A DNA stretch of 64,000 nucleotides from Mytilus galloprovincialis. Taxonomy: Eukaryota; Mollusca; Bivalvia; Mytilida; Mytilidae. Below the pieces are notes generated by a model, which searched no databases, had not been told where the DNA came from, and was given only the letters and a program-made list of their open reading frames with translations. The stretch is taken from NCBI RefSeq assembly GCF_965363235.1, contig NC_134846.1, positions 1,741,001-1,805,000 on the forward strand, written 5' to 3'. Position 1 is the first letter of the stretch; every line of letters begins with the position of its first letter. The translations under genes and the position numbers were made by a program. Of the stretch, positions 25,058-36,468 are shown in pieces.

Positions 25058-25235
25058 TTAACGGTACCAATTTTCCTGCATCAGATGCGCATTTCGACAA
25101 TACATGTCTCTTCGGTGATGCTCAGGACCAAAACATTTGAAATCCAAAGCTTATATAAAAGATGAAGAGCTATACTCCAAAAGGTCAAAAAGTATAACCA
25201 AATCCGTGAAAGGAATCAGAGCTTTGCAGGAGGTA
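25058..25235 (-). repeat. Dispersed repeat P, reverse copy
   Basis: Starts attaacggtaccaattttcc, then atgcgcatttcgacaataca and ccaaaggtcaaaaag-like sequence: the reverse complement of 21720-21885, including its flank. Confidence 0.75.
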
Positions 25236-26446
25236 GATACATTCCTTAATTTATAATAATTTCTTACATTTTGTAACAGCAAATTTTAATAACACAAAAA
25301 AAATCCGTATTTTCATGCCAGTACCTTACAGGTTACCTGGTTGCTCTTTACATATATTTTGTCGCAACACATTAAGCTGAAACGGAGCATCCTTGCAACC
25401 TTATCAGTTGCAACATTTAGAAATAATATTTTTTAAACTTCATTTTCATAATAATAATCTTTGTCAGTGATAGTTTGATTACATAAAACATGCGAAAACT
25501 TGTCCTATTTACAAATAGATAAAGGACAAACTTTTCAGATTTCATTTCACACCAGTTCAATTTTCTTAAATTCAAAGACTTGCAGATTAATGTGTGTATT
25601 TGTTTGATTTGAACAACTTTTTTGGAATTTTACTGATATAATGTCAACAAATGAACGTCAATAAATTGGCCAAAAAACTGCAGTTTTGAAGGATTCTGGC
25701 AACTTTCTTCTGTTTATTAAAAAGTGTATACGTTGGACATTCTTGTTTACCAACAACATTACTTTATCAAAAATAAGACATTGATGTGTCTCTTAGATAA
25801 AAATTAGTTCATTTTGAGAGGAATTTAATTGGATTTATTTTCTTTTAAAAAGATGCCATATTTTTTTCGAAATTCCTTTCAACCACAACTTTGGCAATGT
25901 TCTGTTTTACCATGGTGCATAACTAACGACTAGAGATAGACACAACTGAACGTGGTTCATTTCAAACTTGATTTTCGTTTTTTATTTGGTCTTTTATTTG
26001 TAGATTGTGTGGCGACTTAATCAAATTATGCCATGGGAACAAACACTACACTATTTCCCACTCTATCAAAGGGCAAAACTATAGCCAGTCAAAGTATTTC
26101 TGAACTGGATCTTTCTTAAATGGTCTTTTACGTCATTTCCAGGTCATGTGACTTGAGGAAACTGACTTTGTTTGTGGTGATGAATCCAAAAAAATAAATG
26201 CTATTTTCGCATCACAAAAAAAAAAATCATAAAGCTTTTAACACCTAAAAAAGTATTGCTTGGGAAAAAACTCATCAGGCTATTACGAATGTAAACATTG
26301 CATTTTTAACAAAAGGTGTGCAAGTAAAAATAAAAACAATCTAGAAACAAAATACTATTAACTGCCTTGCATTTGCTTCACACTCGACAAATAAAACAGT
26401 GATATAATTTCAATAAATAAATAATTATTTACAAACATTTTTATAA
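25236..26446. other. Unassigned AT-rich sequence
   Basis: Nothing recognisable; no frame with splice support. Confidence 0.3.
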
Positions 26447-26749
26447 ACCAGAATGGGTCCATAGTACACGGATGCCCTACTCGCACTATCATTTTCTATG
26501 TTAGGTGGACCGTGAAATTGGGGTAAAAACTCTAATTTGGCATTGAAATCAAAAAGATCATACAATAGGGAACATGCATAATAAGTTTCAAGTTGATTGG
26601 ACTTCAACTTCATCAAAAACTACATTGACCAAAAACTTTAACCTGAAGCGGGACAGACGAACTAACGTACGGACGAACAAACAAACGGACGCACAGACTA
26701 GAAAACATAATGCCCCTCTACTATCGTAAGTGGGGCATAAAAAAAAATA
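26447..26749 (+). mobile_element. HL-3 dispersed element, short copy 1
   Basis: Start region ccagaatgggtccatagtac then ggatgccctactcgcac. One AT-rich module is followed by a gac/cggacg-rich linker (26650-26698) and a terminal stem-loop atgcccctctactatcg / taagtggggcat, then a long A run. It has only one internal module, against four in the 38276 copy. Confidence 0.75.
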
Positions 26750-28810
26750 ATACAAGACTAACGATTGACATACATCAAGAAATTACTACCAAGTACAGGG
26801 GATTCATTATTCGTTGGATGTCCATGAAATACAAATTTCCATAAAAAAATGTATCCAGACTTTTGCAGAACTACGAAATCACATATACACGAAAATGCAA
26901 GGTTTCCGTAATCCACGAAAATTGATATCCAAGAAAATAAATGAATTCACAGTAAGTAGACAATCTATAATATACAGATACAATTATAATAATGTTTGTT
27001 TTCAGCACTAGTGTTTGACGCCAATTCATCATTCACTATAATTTGTTAAAGATAATTCAGATAAAAATTGATTTCGATTTTCATTCTTTACATAGTGGTC
27101 TCCCATCACTTGACATAATTACATACATTAATATGTAAACTATGCATACGCTTGAATGTTAAGGGAGATCAAAATCATAAGAAGCCTAAACAAAATTTGC
27201 GTTTAGATTGTTGGTAGTTTTACCTGACAAAATTGGCTTAACAAACTAATTATCACACCGTTCCACATGATGTATAATATAAGTTCTCATGAACAAAACT
27301 GTCTGCAGTTTTATTTTAAAATGAGACGCTCTAACTGTAAAAATATGCAATGTTTCATCTTTCAGTATTTCTGTGTAGACATTGGCATTAAGTCTGAAAT
27401 TTCAAAAAAAAGTTATGAGAAATTTTAACTGAAGGTCCAGTATTCAAAAATAACAAATCATGTGATCCAATGAAACAATGACAGTCTCTATCCCTATTTT
27501 ATCACCACATTTAAGGCTTTTAATGTGTGGTTCTATGCAGTAACTATACATGTAACTATGTATTATACAACAAAAATGTTTAATTAAAAAACAGAGATAT
27601 GTCTCGACTATCGGCATAAATTCATAAAAAAAAGACAATCTGATGGACAGCAGTTTTCCCAATTAACTATATATCATTGGACAATGAAATAATGGGCAAG
27701 GCATCGAAATGGTCACCAAACTGATATGTCCAGAAAGTAATGTATCTTTATAGAAAACATTGTTATATATTGTTAGTAATTTCTATCAAACTAACTTAGT
27801 CAGAAAGTTTAACATTGAAAATTAGTAATTAATTAGTCAAACTGATATGTACTTATAGTAATGCAACTTTATTAAATAAAATATATCGTCGATCTATCAC
27901 ACATATTTCCAATGAACAGCAGACAACTTAACATTTTAAATTGCTAAATAATTAAGTCACTGTTTCCTAACTTATAGGCCAGGACCTCAAAATATTCGGC
28001 AAACTGATATGTACTGAAGTAAAACAACTTCATGCAAAATATAATTGATCTATCATAAGTAGTTCTTCAAACTAACTTCGACAGAAAAATAACAATCATT
28101 GTCGCAAACGACGACAATGTCTTTATACTTATTACAGTTTTAAAGATAATAGGCTCAAATCAAAAGGTAAAATGGGTTATATAAAGGGGAAACTCCTATA
28201 AGTTATTTAACAGTTAAAAACTGTTATGATGTTACTGGCAGATTGATTTGTCAAGGGCTCACATTGTTTAGCAATTTTTAAGATAACAGCCAAACTTACA
28301 TTTTACCCCTGTGATCTATTTTTAATCATAAGGTCCGAACCTCTTGACAATTTTTTAAGAAGGTACCCATATAATGATTGCAGTCAAGTGCTTCTGTTGG
28401 CCCAGCAGATTCATAGGAGAACGTTTTTGTAAAAGTCGATGAACAACGACGATAAGTAATGAGAATTTGTTCACTTGAAAATTTTGGTCAGACGAACTAA
28501 AATTGGATGAAACACATCCATAAAATAACAATCGACCCAAAAGATAAAGAACACATCTTTCTGAACAAAAAATACATAAAAGATACTATACATGCATTAT
28601 TCAAAAAATGAAACAAATGCATATCATCGGACGGAACACAAGAAAGAACAAGTAATTCACACACAAAAAATATATAATACAGATACACAAACTCCGAAAA
28701 TGTATTGATTTCAATGACCAACCATGATTAGTATTTCATTATACAATTCAATGTACTATCATTGTTTTAATTTCTTCAAACCCAGAGATATTATGAGCAT
28801 AGTTTTTTTT
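26750..28810. other. Unassigned AT-rich sequence
   Basis: About 2 kb without supported exons or clear repeats. Segments with aactgatatgt and tatagaaaa recur loosely (27720-28090), possibly a decayed HL-type element. Confidence 0.3.
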
Positions 28811-29745
28811 TAACTAGAGGCACTCAAGAGCCTGTATCGCTCACCTGACTCTACTTGGGTTTTTTAAATCATATGAAAAGAGATTAAATTTGGCTACAAA
28901 GTAACAACACTTGGCCAGCGCCTCATTACGAAAGGAACATTTATGCTATGTTTGGTTTCATTTAATTCAGTGGTTCTCTAGAAGAAGACTTTTGTATGCA
29001 TTTCCAATAGGGTCCTATGTTAAACTAAGTCACACAACTGGCGGCCATCTTGGATGTTGGATCGGCTACAAAGTAACAACACTTGGTCAGCACCTCATAA
29101 GGAACATTCATGCTATGTTTGGTTTCATTCAATTCAGTGGTTCTCTAAAAGAAGACTTTTGTATGTTAATCCCATAGGGTCCTATGTTAAACTAAGTCCC
29201 CCGCTGGCGGCCATCTTGGATGATGGATCGGCTACAAAGTAACAACATGTGGTCATCACCCCATAAGGAACATTCATACTATGTTTGGTTTCATTCCATT
29301 CAGTGGTTCTCTAAAAGAATTCATATGTATGCATTCCCATATGATCCCATGTTAAACTAAGTCCCTCGCTAGCAGCCATCTTGGATGATGGATCGGCTAT
29401 ACAGTAACAACACTTGGTCAACATCTCGTAAGGAACATTCATGCCATCTTTGATTTGATTCCATTCAGTGGTTCTCTAAAAGAAGACATTTGTATGTATT
29501 TCCCATTGGGTCCTATGTTAAACTAAGTCCCCAACTGGTGTCCATCTTTGATGATGGATCGGCTACAAAATAACAACACTTGGTCAGCACCTTATAAGGA
29601 ACATTCAGACTATTTTTGGTTTCATTCCATTCAGTGGTTCTCTAGAAGAAGTTCAAAATGTAAAATGTTAACGCCGACGACGACGGACGTAGACGACGGA
29701 CGCCAAGTGATGAGAAAAGTTCACCTGGCCCGAAGGCCAATGATC
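28811..29745 (+). mobile_element. HL-2 dispersed element, copy 1
   Basis: Starts ctagaggcactcaagagcct, gtatcgctcacctgact. About four modules of about 167 bases follow, each with tcagtggttctctaaaagaa and a ggcggccatcttggatg-type segment. Then come a gacgacgacggacg linker (29672-29702) and a terminal ctggcccgaaggcc hairpin. It sometimes gives open frames of 60-90 codons, but these have no protein likeness. Confidence 0.8.
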
Positions 29746-30584
29746 ACATCTGCAAGAAAACATTCTTACTGAAATATCTAGCAGATAGATTGACCATTCA
29801 AACTCCTGAAGATCAAATTGGTTCTTTACCAATCAAAAGTTTAAATGACGACTATAAAACATGCAAGCAGAATGCATGCCTTTACTCCCATCTTTACATG
29901 ATCAACAGCTTCTTTTTTAGAGGTGTTACTTAAGTATAAACACTGATGCTACACTAAAGATCTTCCTTTTCTTCATTGCACAACAACACAGCTTATTTTA
30001 CTAGCAGCACCTGAAAAAAAAACATATATAATGTATAAGAATAGTTAAACTAAGTATTTTAAAATAGCTTGAGTCAATCTGCATACAACATGTCAAGTGT
30101 CTATAAAAGCCAGGTAATTGTTTTTGTATGTTCATATTATTGATCTAGGATAGAATGATGAACTGTATGCTGAACAGAAGGAAGACAATTGCTTACAAGA
30201 CTCTTTAATTTATACACCAAACATATTATACTCGCCAATTATTTATACTTATAGCTGTAGAAAAAAACCAGACCAAATCATAGAAAAAAAATCACTTCAA
30301 GTTTAGGTGAACTCTGCTATGTTGACCTGTACGCCTAATCATTTTAAACAATCACAAATAAAGTCGACCCTTTACTTTCAGTAAAAGAGATATGCACCTA
30401 ATTAGAAAATAATGACATGGATCAATGGGCCATGACAATTGTCTTGGTTAGATGAACCAACATATTCACTTTCTTACGCTTTAAAAACATTCCATACGCC
30501 AACTATAGTTGACTTTTTGCTTGTGATGAGTTTATTTGCTAGTAGTATCTAATAAATTGACATCATTACAAATAAAGGGGGAAA

Positions 30585-30672
30585 TTTGAATGGGAACATA
30601 TAGTTACAACCCCCTTTACTCTGGGTTAGGACCCCCCCCTTTTTTTTTAAATGGCTGGATCCGCCACTTGTT
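30585..30672 (-). repeat. hAT-like MITE fragment, reverse
   Basis: Contains gaatgggaacatatagttac, a c-run/t-run, and ends tggctggatccgccacttg, the inverse of the CAGTGGCGGATCCAG end. Confidence 0.6.
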
Positions 30673-31410
30673 AAGCAACCACCTGCATATAACGTTATAA
30701 AGGGACAAAACTCAAGAACCTAAAAAAGTGACGCAACCCAAATGTAATCTTCATCTTTGTTTTGAAGATTCATAACATTTGGTCGAAGCAGACAAGTTTA
30801 TAGAGAAGGGAAACGAAATATTCAGCAATATTTCCATTTGTAAAGGGGCATAGTTCTAAAACGGTAAAAACACGCTTATTTTTTAATTTGATTTGTTTTT
30901 AGTGGTAAAAAGCACTGTTTCCTAACGTTTGGTTGAGGCAAAATTAAATTAGAGAATGGAGACGACTTTCATGACTTTCATGAAGTACATGTATGTACGT
31001 AGGTACAGACGGACGAGCAGACTGAAAAGGGTAAAAAAATATCGCCCAATCCACTACGGCAGGGGCAAGCATTACCAAATAGAAAAACCGACCAATGCAA
31101 AGAACCATGAAAATTTTGTCAAGCACAGATGAACCCTGCTTGACAGACATGTCAATTTTACCTAAAATCATTTTACACACTTAATATCTTTGATCTTCAA
31201 CTTCTAGTGTGTTATTTAGAAATCGACCTAATCACACAAAAAGTATCTATCTGTAATGACACTATGTACTATATGTTGCTAAATTAGTTTTCTTATTACT
31301 CATTATTGAAGAAAAAATACTTGAAAATTCACAAAATAACTAGTTTTTCAGCAGTCTTTGAGTGATGAAGAACAGAAGGCATCCGGATATATATATATAT
31401 ATATTAGATT

Positions 31411-31687
31411 AGAGTTAGATTACTGACAAATGAAAAATACATTGTGTATAAAATAACATCTACACACACTTAATAAACACGTGTCTCATGTCTATCTCTA
31501 GATTAGCCTTCCGTGACAAGGTAACACTACGACTATTGAAGTTATATTTTTATATAGCGGATGTGGTCGAGTGGTCTAGAGCGCTGGACATTAGGCTAAG
31601 CGATTGGTGCTGTAGTGTATCAAAGGTGTGAGTTCGAATCCCGCTGAGGGACGAACAAAAAATTGTCAGTAGAAAATCTAACTCTAA
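31411..31687 (+). mobile_element. tRNA-headed element with inverted ends, copy 1
   Basis: The left end agagttagattactgacaa and right end ttgtcagtagaaaatctaac form imperfect inverted repeats. Between them is a tRNA-like block (31557-31654) with box A-like tggtcgagtggtctagagc, box B-like gagttcgaatcccg and an extended middle, as in class II (Leu/Ser) tRNAs. A second, nearly identical copy starts 469 bases downstream. The acceptor arms pair poorly, so a working tRNA is unlikely. Confidence 0.65.
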
Positions 31688-31879
31688 CACTGTTTGGAGT
31701 AATTTTCAGACTTATATAAATATTTGTATTAAGGCCATGTATCTCTATCACTCTGAGATCCAGTGGGCATATATATTGTATGGTTTGTCACTTGTTTAGA
31801 CTTGTTTGTATGATATACTTATTTCTAGTGACTGAATAATGAAATGCATCATGATCCCATATGATATATAAAAATTGTT

Positions 31880-32164
31880 GAGTTAGATTACTGACAAATG
31901 AAAAATACATTGTGTATAAAAATAATAATATAACATCTACACACACTTAATAAACACGTGTCTCATGTCTATCTCTAGATTAGCCTTCCGTGACAAGGTA
32001 ACACTACGACTATTGAAGTTATATTTATATATAGTGGATGTGGTCGAGTGGTCTAGAGTGCTGGACATGAGGCTAAGCGATTGGTGCTGTAGTGTATCAA
32101 AGGTGTGAGTTCGAATCCCGATGAGGGACGAACAAAAAATTGTCAGTAGAAAATCTAACTCTAA
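31880..32164 (+). mobile_element. tRNA-headed element with inverted ends, copy 2
   Basis: Near-identical to 31411-31687, including the sequence after it (actgtttggagtaattttca). It differs by a small insertion (aataataat) and a few substitutions inside the tRNA-like block. The shared right flank points to a segmental duplication rather than two independent insertions. Confidence 0.65.
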
Positions 32165-32457
32165 CACTGTTTGGAGTAATTTTCAGACTTATATATATAT
32201 ACTAAGAGGTTTTCATGTATTTTTTCCACTAAAATATAAAGCATTATGTGGAATTAACTAAATCTGTCTCGCATCCTCTTCCCTACAATTCAAATTTTGG
32301 TACTTTCACAACTGGAACAATAACTAATGTGATGAAACCGATGGACTCCTTGATTCATGAGAGTGCTGATTCATGGTCCCAGGTTCATGATCATGATGAT
32401 GATAGCACTGTGTCAATGTGAGATGAATGTGAATCTGTTTTGTAAAAAGTTAAATAA

Positions 32458-32760
32458 CAACAAGAATGTGTCCCCAGTACACCGATGTCCCACTCGCACT
32501 ATCATTTTCTATGTTCAGTGGACCATGAAATTGGGGTAAAAACTCTAATTTGGCATTAAAATTGTAAAGATTGTATTATATGGAACATGTGTACTAAGTT
32601 TCTAGTTGATTGGACTTAAACTTCATCAAAAACTACCGTGACCAAAAACTTTAACCTGATACAGGACAGACGGACGGACAGACAAACAAACGGACAGAAG
32701 AACGGACACACAGACCAGAAAACATAATGTCCCTCTACTATCGTAGGTGGGGCATAAAAA
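32458..32760 (+). mobile_element. HL-3 dispersed element, short copy 2
   Basis: Begins aacaagaatgtgtccccagt, then ccgatgtcccactcgcacta. It has one module, a gacggacggacagac linker, and the stem-loop ending gtaggtggggcat before AAAAA. Same length class as the 26447 copy. Confidence 0.75.
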
Positions 32761-33216
32761 TACTGAACTCCAAGGAAAATATCAAACGAGTTGATAACAA
32801 TATATAATATTTTGTCATTTCAGGGAACTAACTCATATAGGAAGTCGTTAGATAGTTTAGAGCTACTAGTATAGTAACAATGAGTAGAGATCATCATTCT
32901 GAACATTTTTCCTTCCGTTGTTAAAAATGAATATCCCAAATTATGAGTGTGGCCAAGTTTGGTTAAATTTGGGCCAGTACCTATACTGTGTCAGAGGTGA
33001 AGATATTTGTAAAAGTTAATTAAAGAACCTTGGAGAAATTAAATAAGTGTAATAAAAAAAAAATTGTATAAGAAAAAATATTGAATAATAATTTCCTGTC
33101 AATATGAACATCTACATAGTATGTCCTTATTATCTACAAAATTTCATGAAATACTGTTCTGCTTTCAGAGGAGTTGAGATGACAAACTGTTGAAGTAGTA
33201 CCTTAAAGCAAATAAG

Positions 33217-33784
33217 TTCAAAGGGGCGTAACTCCTAGAAAAAAATTGAATCCTAATTTCCAGTCGATATGCACATCTAAATAGTATGTCCTTAATTGTT
33301 ATCTAAAAAGGTTTCATGAAATTCTGTTGTGTGGTTTTAAAGGAGTTGAGACGACAAACTGTTGCAGTAGTACATTGAAGCAAATAAGTTCAAAGGGGCG
33401 TAACTCCTAAAAACAATTGAATCGTAATTTCCTGTCAACATGCACATCTACATAGTATGTCATTGTTATCTAAAAAGGTTTCATGAAATTCTGTTGTATG
33501 GTTTCAGAGGAGTTGTGATGACAAACTGTTGCAGTAGTACATTAAAGCAAATTAGTTCAAAGGGGCGGAACTCCTAGAAAAAAAATTGAATCGTAATTTC
33601 CTGTCGATATGCACAACAACATAATATGTCTTTTTTATCTAAAAATGTTTCGTGAAATTCTGTTGTGTGGTTTGAGAGGAGTTGCTATGACAAGAAACAG
33701 GACTGATGGACGGACTGACCGACAGACTGACAGGTCAAAAACATTATACCCTTCACAACTTCATTGCATGGGGTATAATAAAGA
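33217..33784 (+). mobile_element. HL-5 dispersed element
   Basis: Three modules of about 166-172 bases start ttcaaaggggcgtaactcct (33217, 33389, 33555), each with tttcatgaaattctgttgtg. Then come a gatggacggactgaccgac linker and terminal arms ttataccc / ggggtataa (33741-33779). A partial earlier module extends left to about 33050. The 5' end is not clear. Confidence 0.7.
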
Positions 33785-34154
33785 TGAGGAACGACCATGA
33801 AGACACTTGGCCTTCAAGCTAAAAGTGTGTTATCAAAATCATTGTGAAAATTTTTATTAAAAACATTAATTGTTATAAATTAAAACAAATAAATTAAATG
33901 ACATACATAAAATACATTAATGTACAATAATAAAAAATAAAAGGGATAACAAAGGTTATGGAACACATTTGATATGTTTGCATTAACCATTTTCATACAT
34001 CAAGTCTTAGCTTGTCAATAACACAGACTATCTAACAGGTCTAATACCATGAATACCTTTGCATCTTCTTAATATCACAGATTATATAAATTAACTTTCT
34101 TGTATACATGCTTTTAAAAGATTCATTTACTCTGTCTATGGCTAACACAAAAAC
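33785..34154. other. Unassigned AT-rich sequence
   Basis: Very AT-rich, with no gene and no clear repeat. Confidence 0.3.
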
Positions 34155-34541
34155 AATAGACAACTTTCGAGTTCGGTGCATTTCTGTCAAAAACTCTGGT
34201 TTTAGTGAACGTCATTTGTGCGTTTAGGGGCGTCGTCACTTCCATTCCAATGTTGAGCGAGTGGTTGGAAAACTATAATTCTATATTGTACGAATTATTC
34301 GGCAAATTGAATTCTCAAAATTGACAATCAGCATTGCTATCATTAGGGAATTGTCATAATGTACCTACAGAACAACCATTATTTCTAGTTTATCCTGCAC
34401 AATGACGATCACTAAGACGCTTGATGAACATAAATAGTGCAGGGATACAGGCGACCCCCTCTATCTGGTAAATGACGTCATAAAGGCGTGTATAATTGAT
34501 GAGTTTTTGCCGGTGACGGATGAACTCGAAAGTGGTCTATT
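34155..34541. mobile_element. MITE-like element with AATAGAC...TTTCGAGTTC ends
   Basis: The left end AATAGACAACTTTCGAGTTC is matched in reverse at the right (34522-34541) with one mismatch over 20 bases; weaker matching continues inward (gtcaaaaactc / gagtttttgcc). The interior is 350 bases, holds an atgacgtcat site and has no coding capacity. Confidence 0.65.
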
Positions 34542-34935
34542 AAAGAATAATCCCCCTAAACCTATGTTTCATTGTCTGACAATTTTGACTATAATGGAAA
34601 ATAAGAAGAGCTGAACATTTGGAAATTTTTTACCATGTCAGACTTTTTCTATTTACAGCAATTTTCAAATAATGGACAGAACTTGGATTTCACCCCTGTT
34701 GTTAATTTTTGAGCCATGTGGGCCATCTAGGTTGGCAGGTGCAGTCATCAGACACATTTGCTAAACTATGTACCCTAATGTTGATTGTAGCCAAGTTTGG
34801 TTAAAATTTGGCTCAATAGAAGAAGATTTTTTTTAGTTAACAGACAATGATGAAAGACACCAAGTGATGAGAAAAGTTCATTTTGCTCTTTGGGCGAGGT
34901 GAGTGAAAAATCATACTTTTTTTCATTTACACATC

Positions 34936-35036
34936 ACAGTGGCAGATCCAGGGGGAGGGTACCCCCCCCCCTTTTTTAGACGATCAATGCATTTGAATGG
35001 GGACATATAGTTTCAAATGGCTGGATCCGCCAATGC
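34936..35036 (+). mobile_element. Short hAT-like MITE, both ends present
   Basis: The left end gtggcagatccagg and right end tggctggatccgccaat are inverted. The flanks acatcaca (left) and gcatcaca (right) look like an 8-bp target duplication with one mismatch, as expected for hAT elements. The interior has the conserved catttgaatggggacatata segment of the family. Confidence 0.6.
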
Positions 35037-35887
35037 ATCACACATTGCCAGGATCTTAAAATAAATATATTTTTTGAATTACTATTTTTAAATTATAAAT
35101 CACACTCACAAAACATGCAAAATGACATATACAATACATAATATATAAATCTTCTATTGCATGTCTATAGGTATAAATAAATACATGTATTATTTTATAC
35201 ATATATTTTGTTTACAACAGGGTTGGAAAAGTATTACACTGGGGAAAATCCAGGCAGGAAAACCAAGGCTGGGCAATACTCCCAGGAATGGGTAATACTG
35301 GGCAATATGATGTTGTAAGCTTATTTCAACACAAATACTCACAAAACCCGGATTTTTGCCAACCATGGTTTACACCTCTATCATGTTTATTTTGATATTG
35401 TTCATTTGTCAAAAAAGAAATAGAATAATTAGTTTTTTTTATACAATTTTGCTCATTGTAAATTATTCATTGACTGGTGGATTTCTTAAACAAGAAAGCT
35501 TAAGGTCACAGTGAAAAACTACACAGAGATCAATAACTATTGAAAATAGAACTGACAAAACTTTAAACATATTGACCAATAGGAGATGACTCTGTGAAAA
35601 AGTTGGGTTAACAATAAAAGGTCTGACTTCACTTCTCAAAAATGTTGAATTTATATTTATTGAATGCGAGTCTATATTTTTTCATCTTTCAATAAATGCT
35701 AGAAAATTTAAAAAATAAGAGAAAGACTCATTTGCTTAATAAGACATGTAAGCCAAATAACCTGTAATTTGTTTGCTTTGAGTGCATCACAACTCTTCTT
35801 TTTGACAATTTACTCGAAATGCCTTATCATTATTTGTGTTAAAACTAAAAGTAATTAGTGATAATTAAACCTATGCACAGGCGCTCT
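35037..35887. other. 3' region of the RRM/BTB-like gene
   Basis: AT-rich sequence downstream (on the minus strand) of the stop codon at 35888. It should include the 3' UTR and polyadenylation site, which cannot be placed. A cluster of gggcaatact/gggtaatact repeats lies at 35270-35310. Confidence 0.35.
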
Positions 35888-36468
35888 CTAATCTCCCTGA
35901 AGTTTTAATTTTTCAACTTCACAAGAAGGACATTGACAAGTGGGGTACACATATTTGCATTTCCATTCTAAGAGATTTTTCTGATTCCTACATTTCTTTT
36001 TGAAAACATTATAAGATATTGCAGTATCCTGTAATAATATTTGTGGTATCAATGCACGCTTTCCAAATGATTGTGCCATGCATTGGTAACCTTTGCACAA
36101 AAGGCGATGAATCAAAGGGACAAATTCCTGTCCATTTTCTTTACATATTTCTAGTTCTGGAAATAAGTGTTCAAGATCTGTCTCAATTATTCCCAAATAT
36201 GCAGCTACATCCACTATTTGGACAAGGTCAGTTCTTATAATAGGAAGAGCCACACTAAAGTTTATTCTATGTCTAAGATGCTGAAAACTAGCAAAACTAA
36301 ATCGAGACAAATCAACTAAATAATAGTCCTTGTGATCATCTGTTGACAAGAAAAGTCCCGTAAAAAAATTACAAGTTGAAATGAGGTTTGCATCAAACTG
36401 ACCAAGACAGATCTCCTTCTGGTCAAATTTCACATGTATTTTTCTGACCGTTATAGACTGCCTCATGT
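35888..36468 (-). CDS. RRM/BTB-like gene, exon 5 (C-terminal, BTB-like)
   Basis: Acceptor is a long pyrimidine tract then ttacttcacag (read on the minus strand). The first two bases complete an Asp codon from exon 4, and the frame runs 192 further residues to TAG. It encodes the BTB-like segment and the terminal Cys cluster. The apparent start methionine at 36466 is internal. Confidence 0.8.

Noticed and set aside
28911..29772. Repeated plus-strand open frames with similar peptides
   Set aside because: They are the tandem modules of HL-2 in different frames; the same modules at 41936 and 61952 are broken by stops, so there is no coding constraint.
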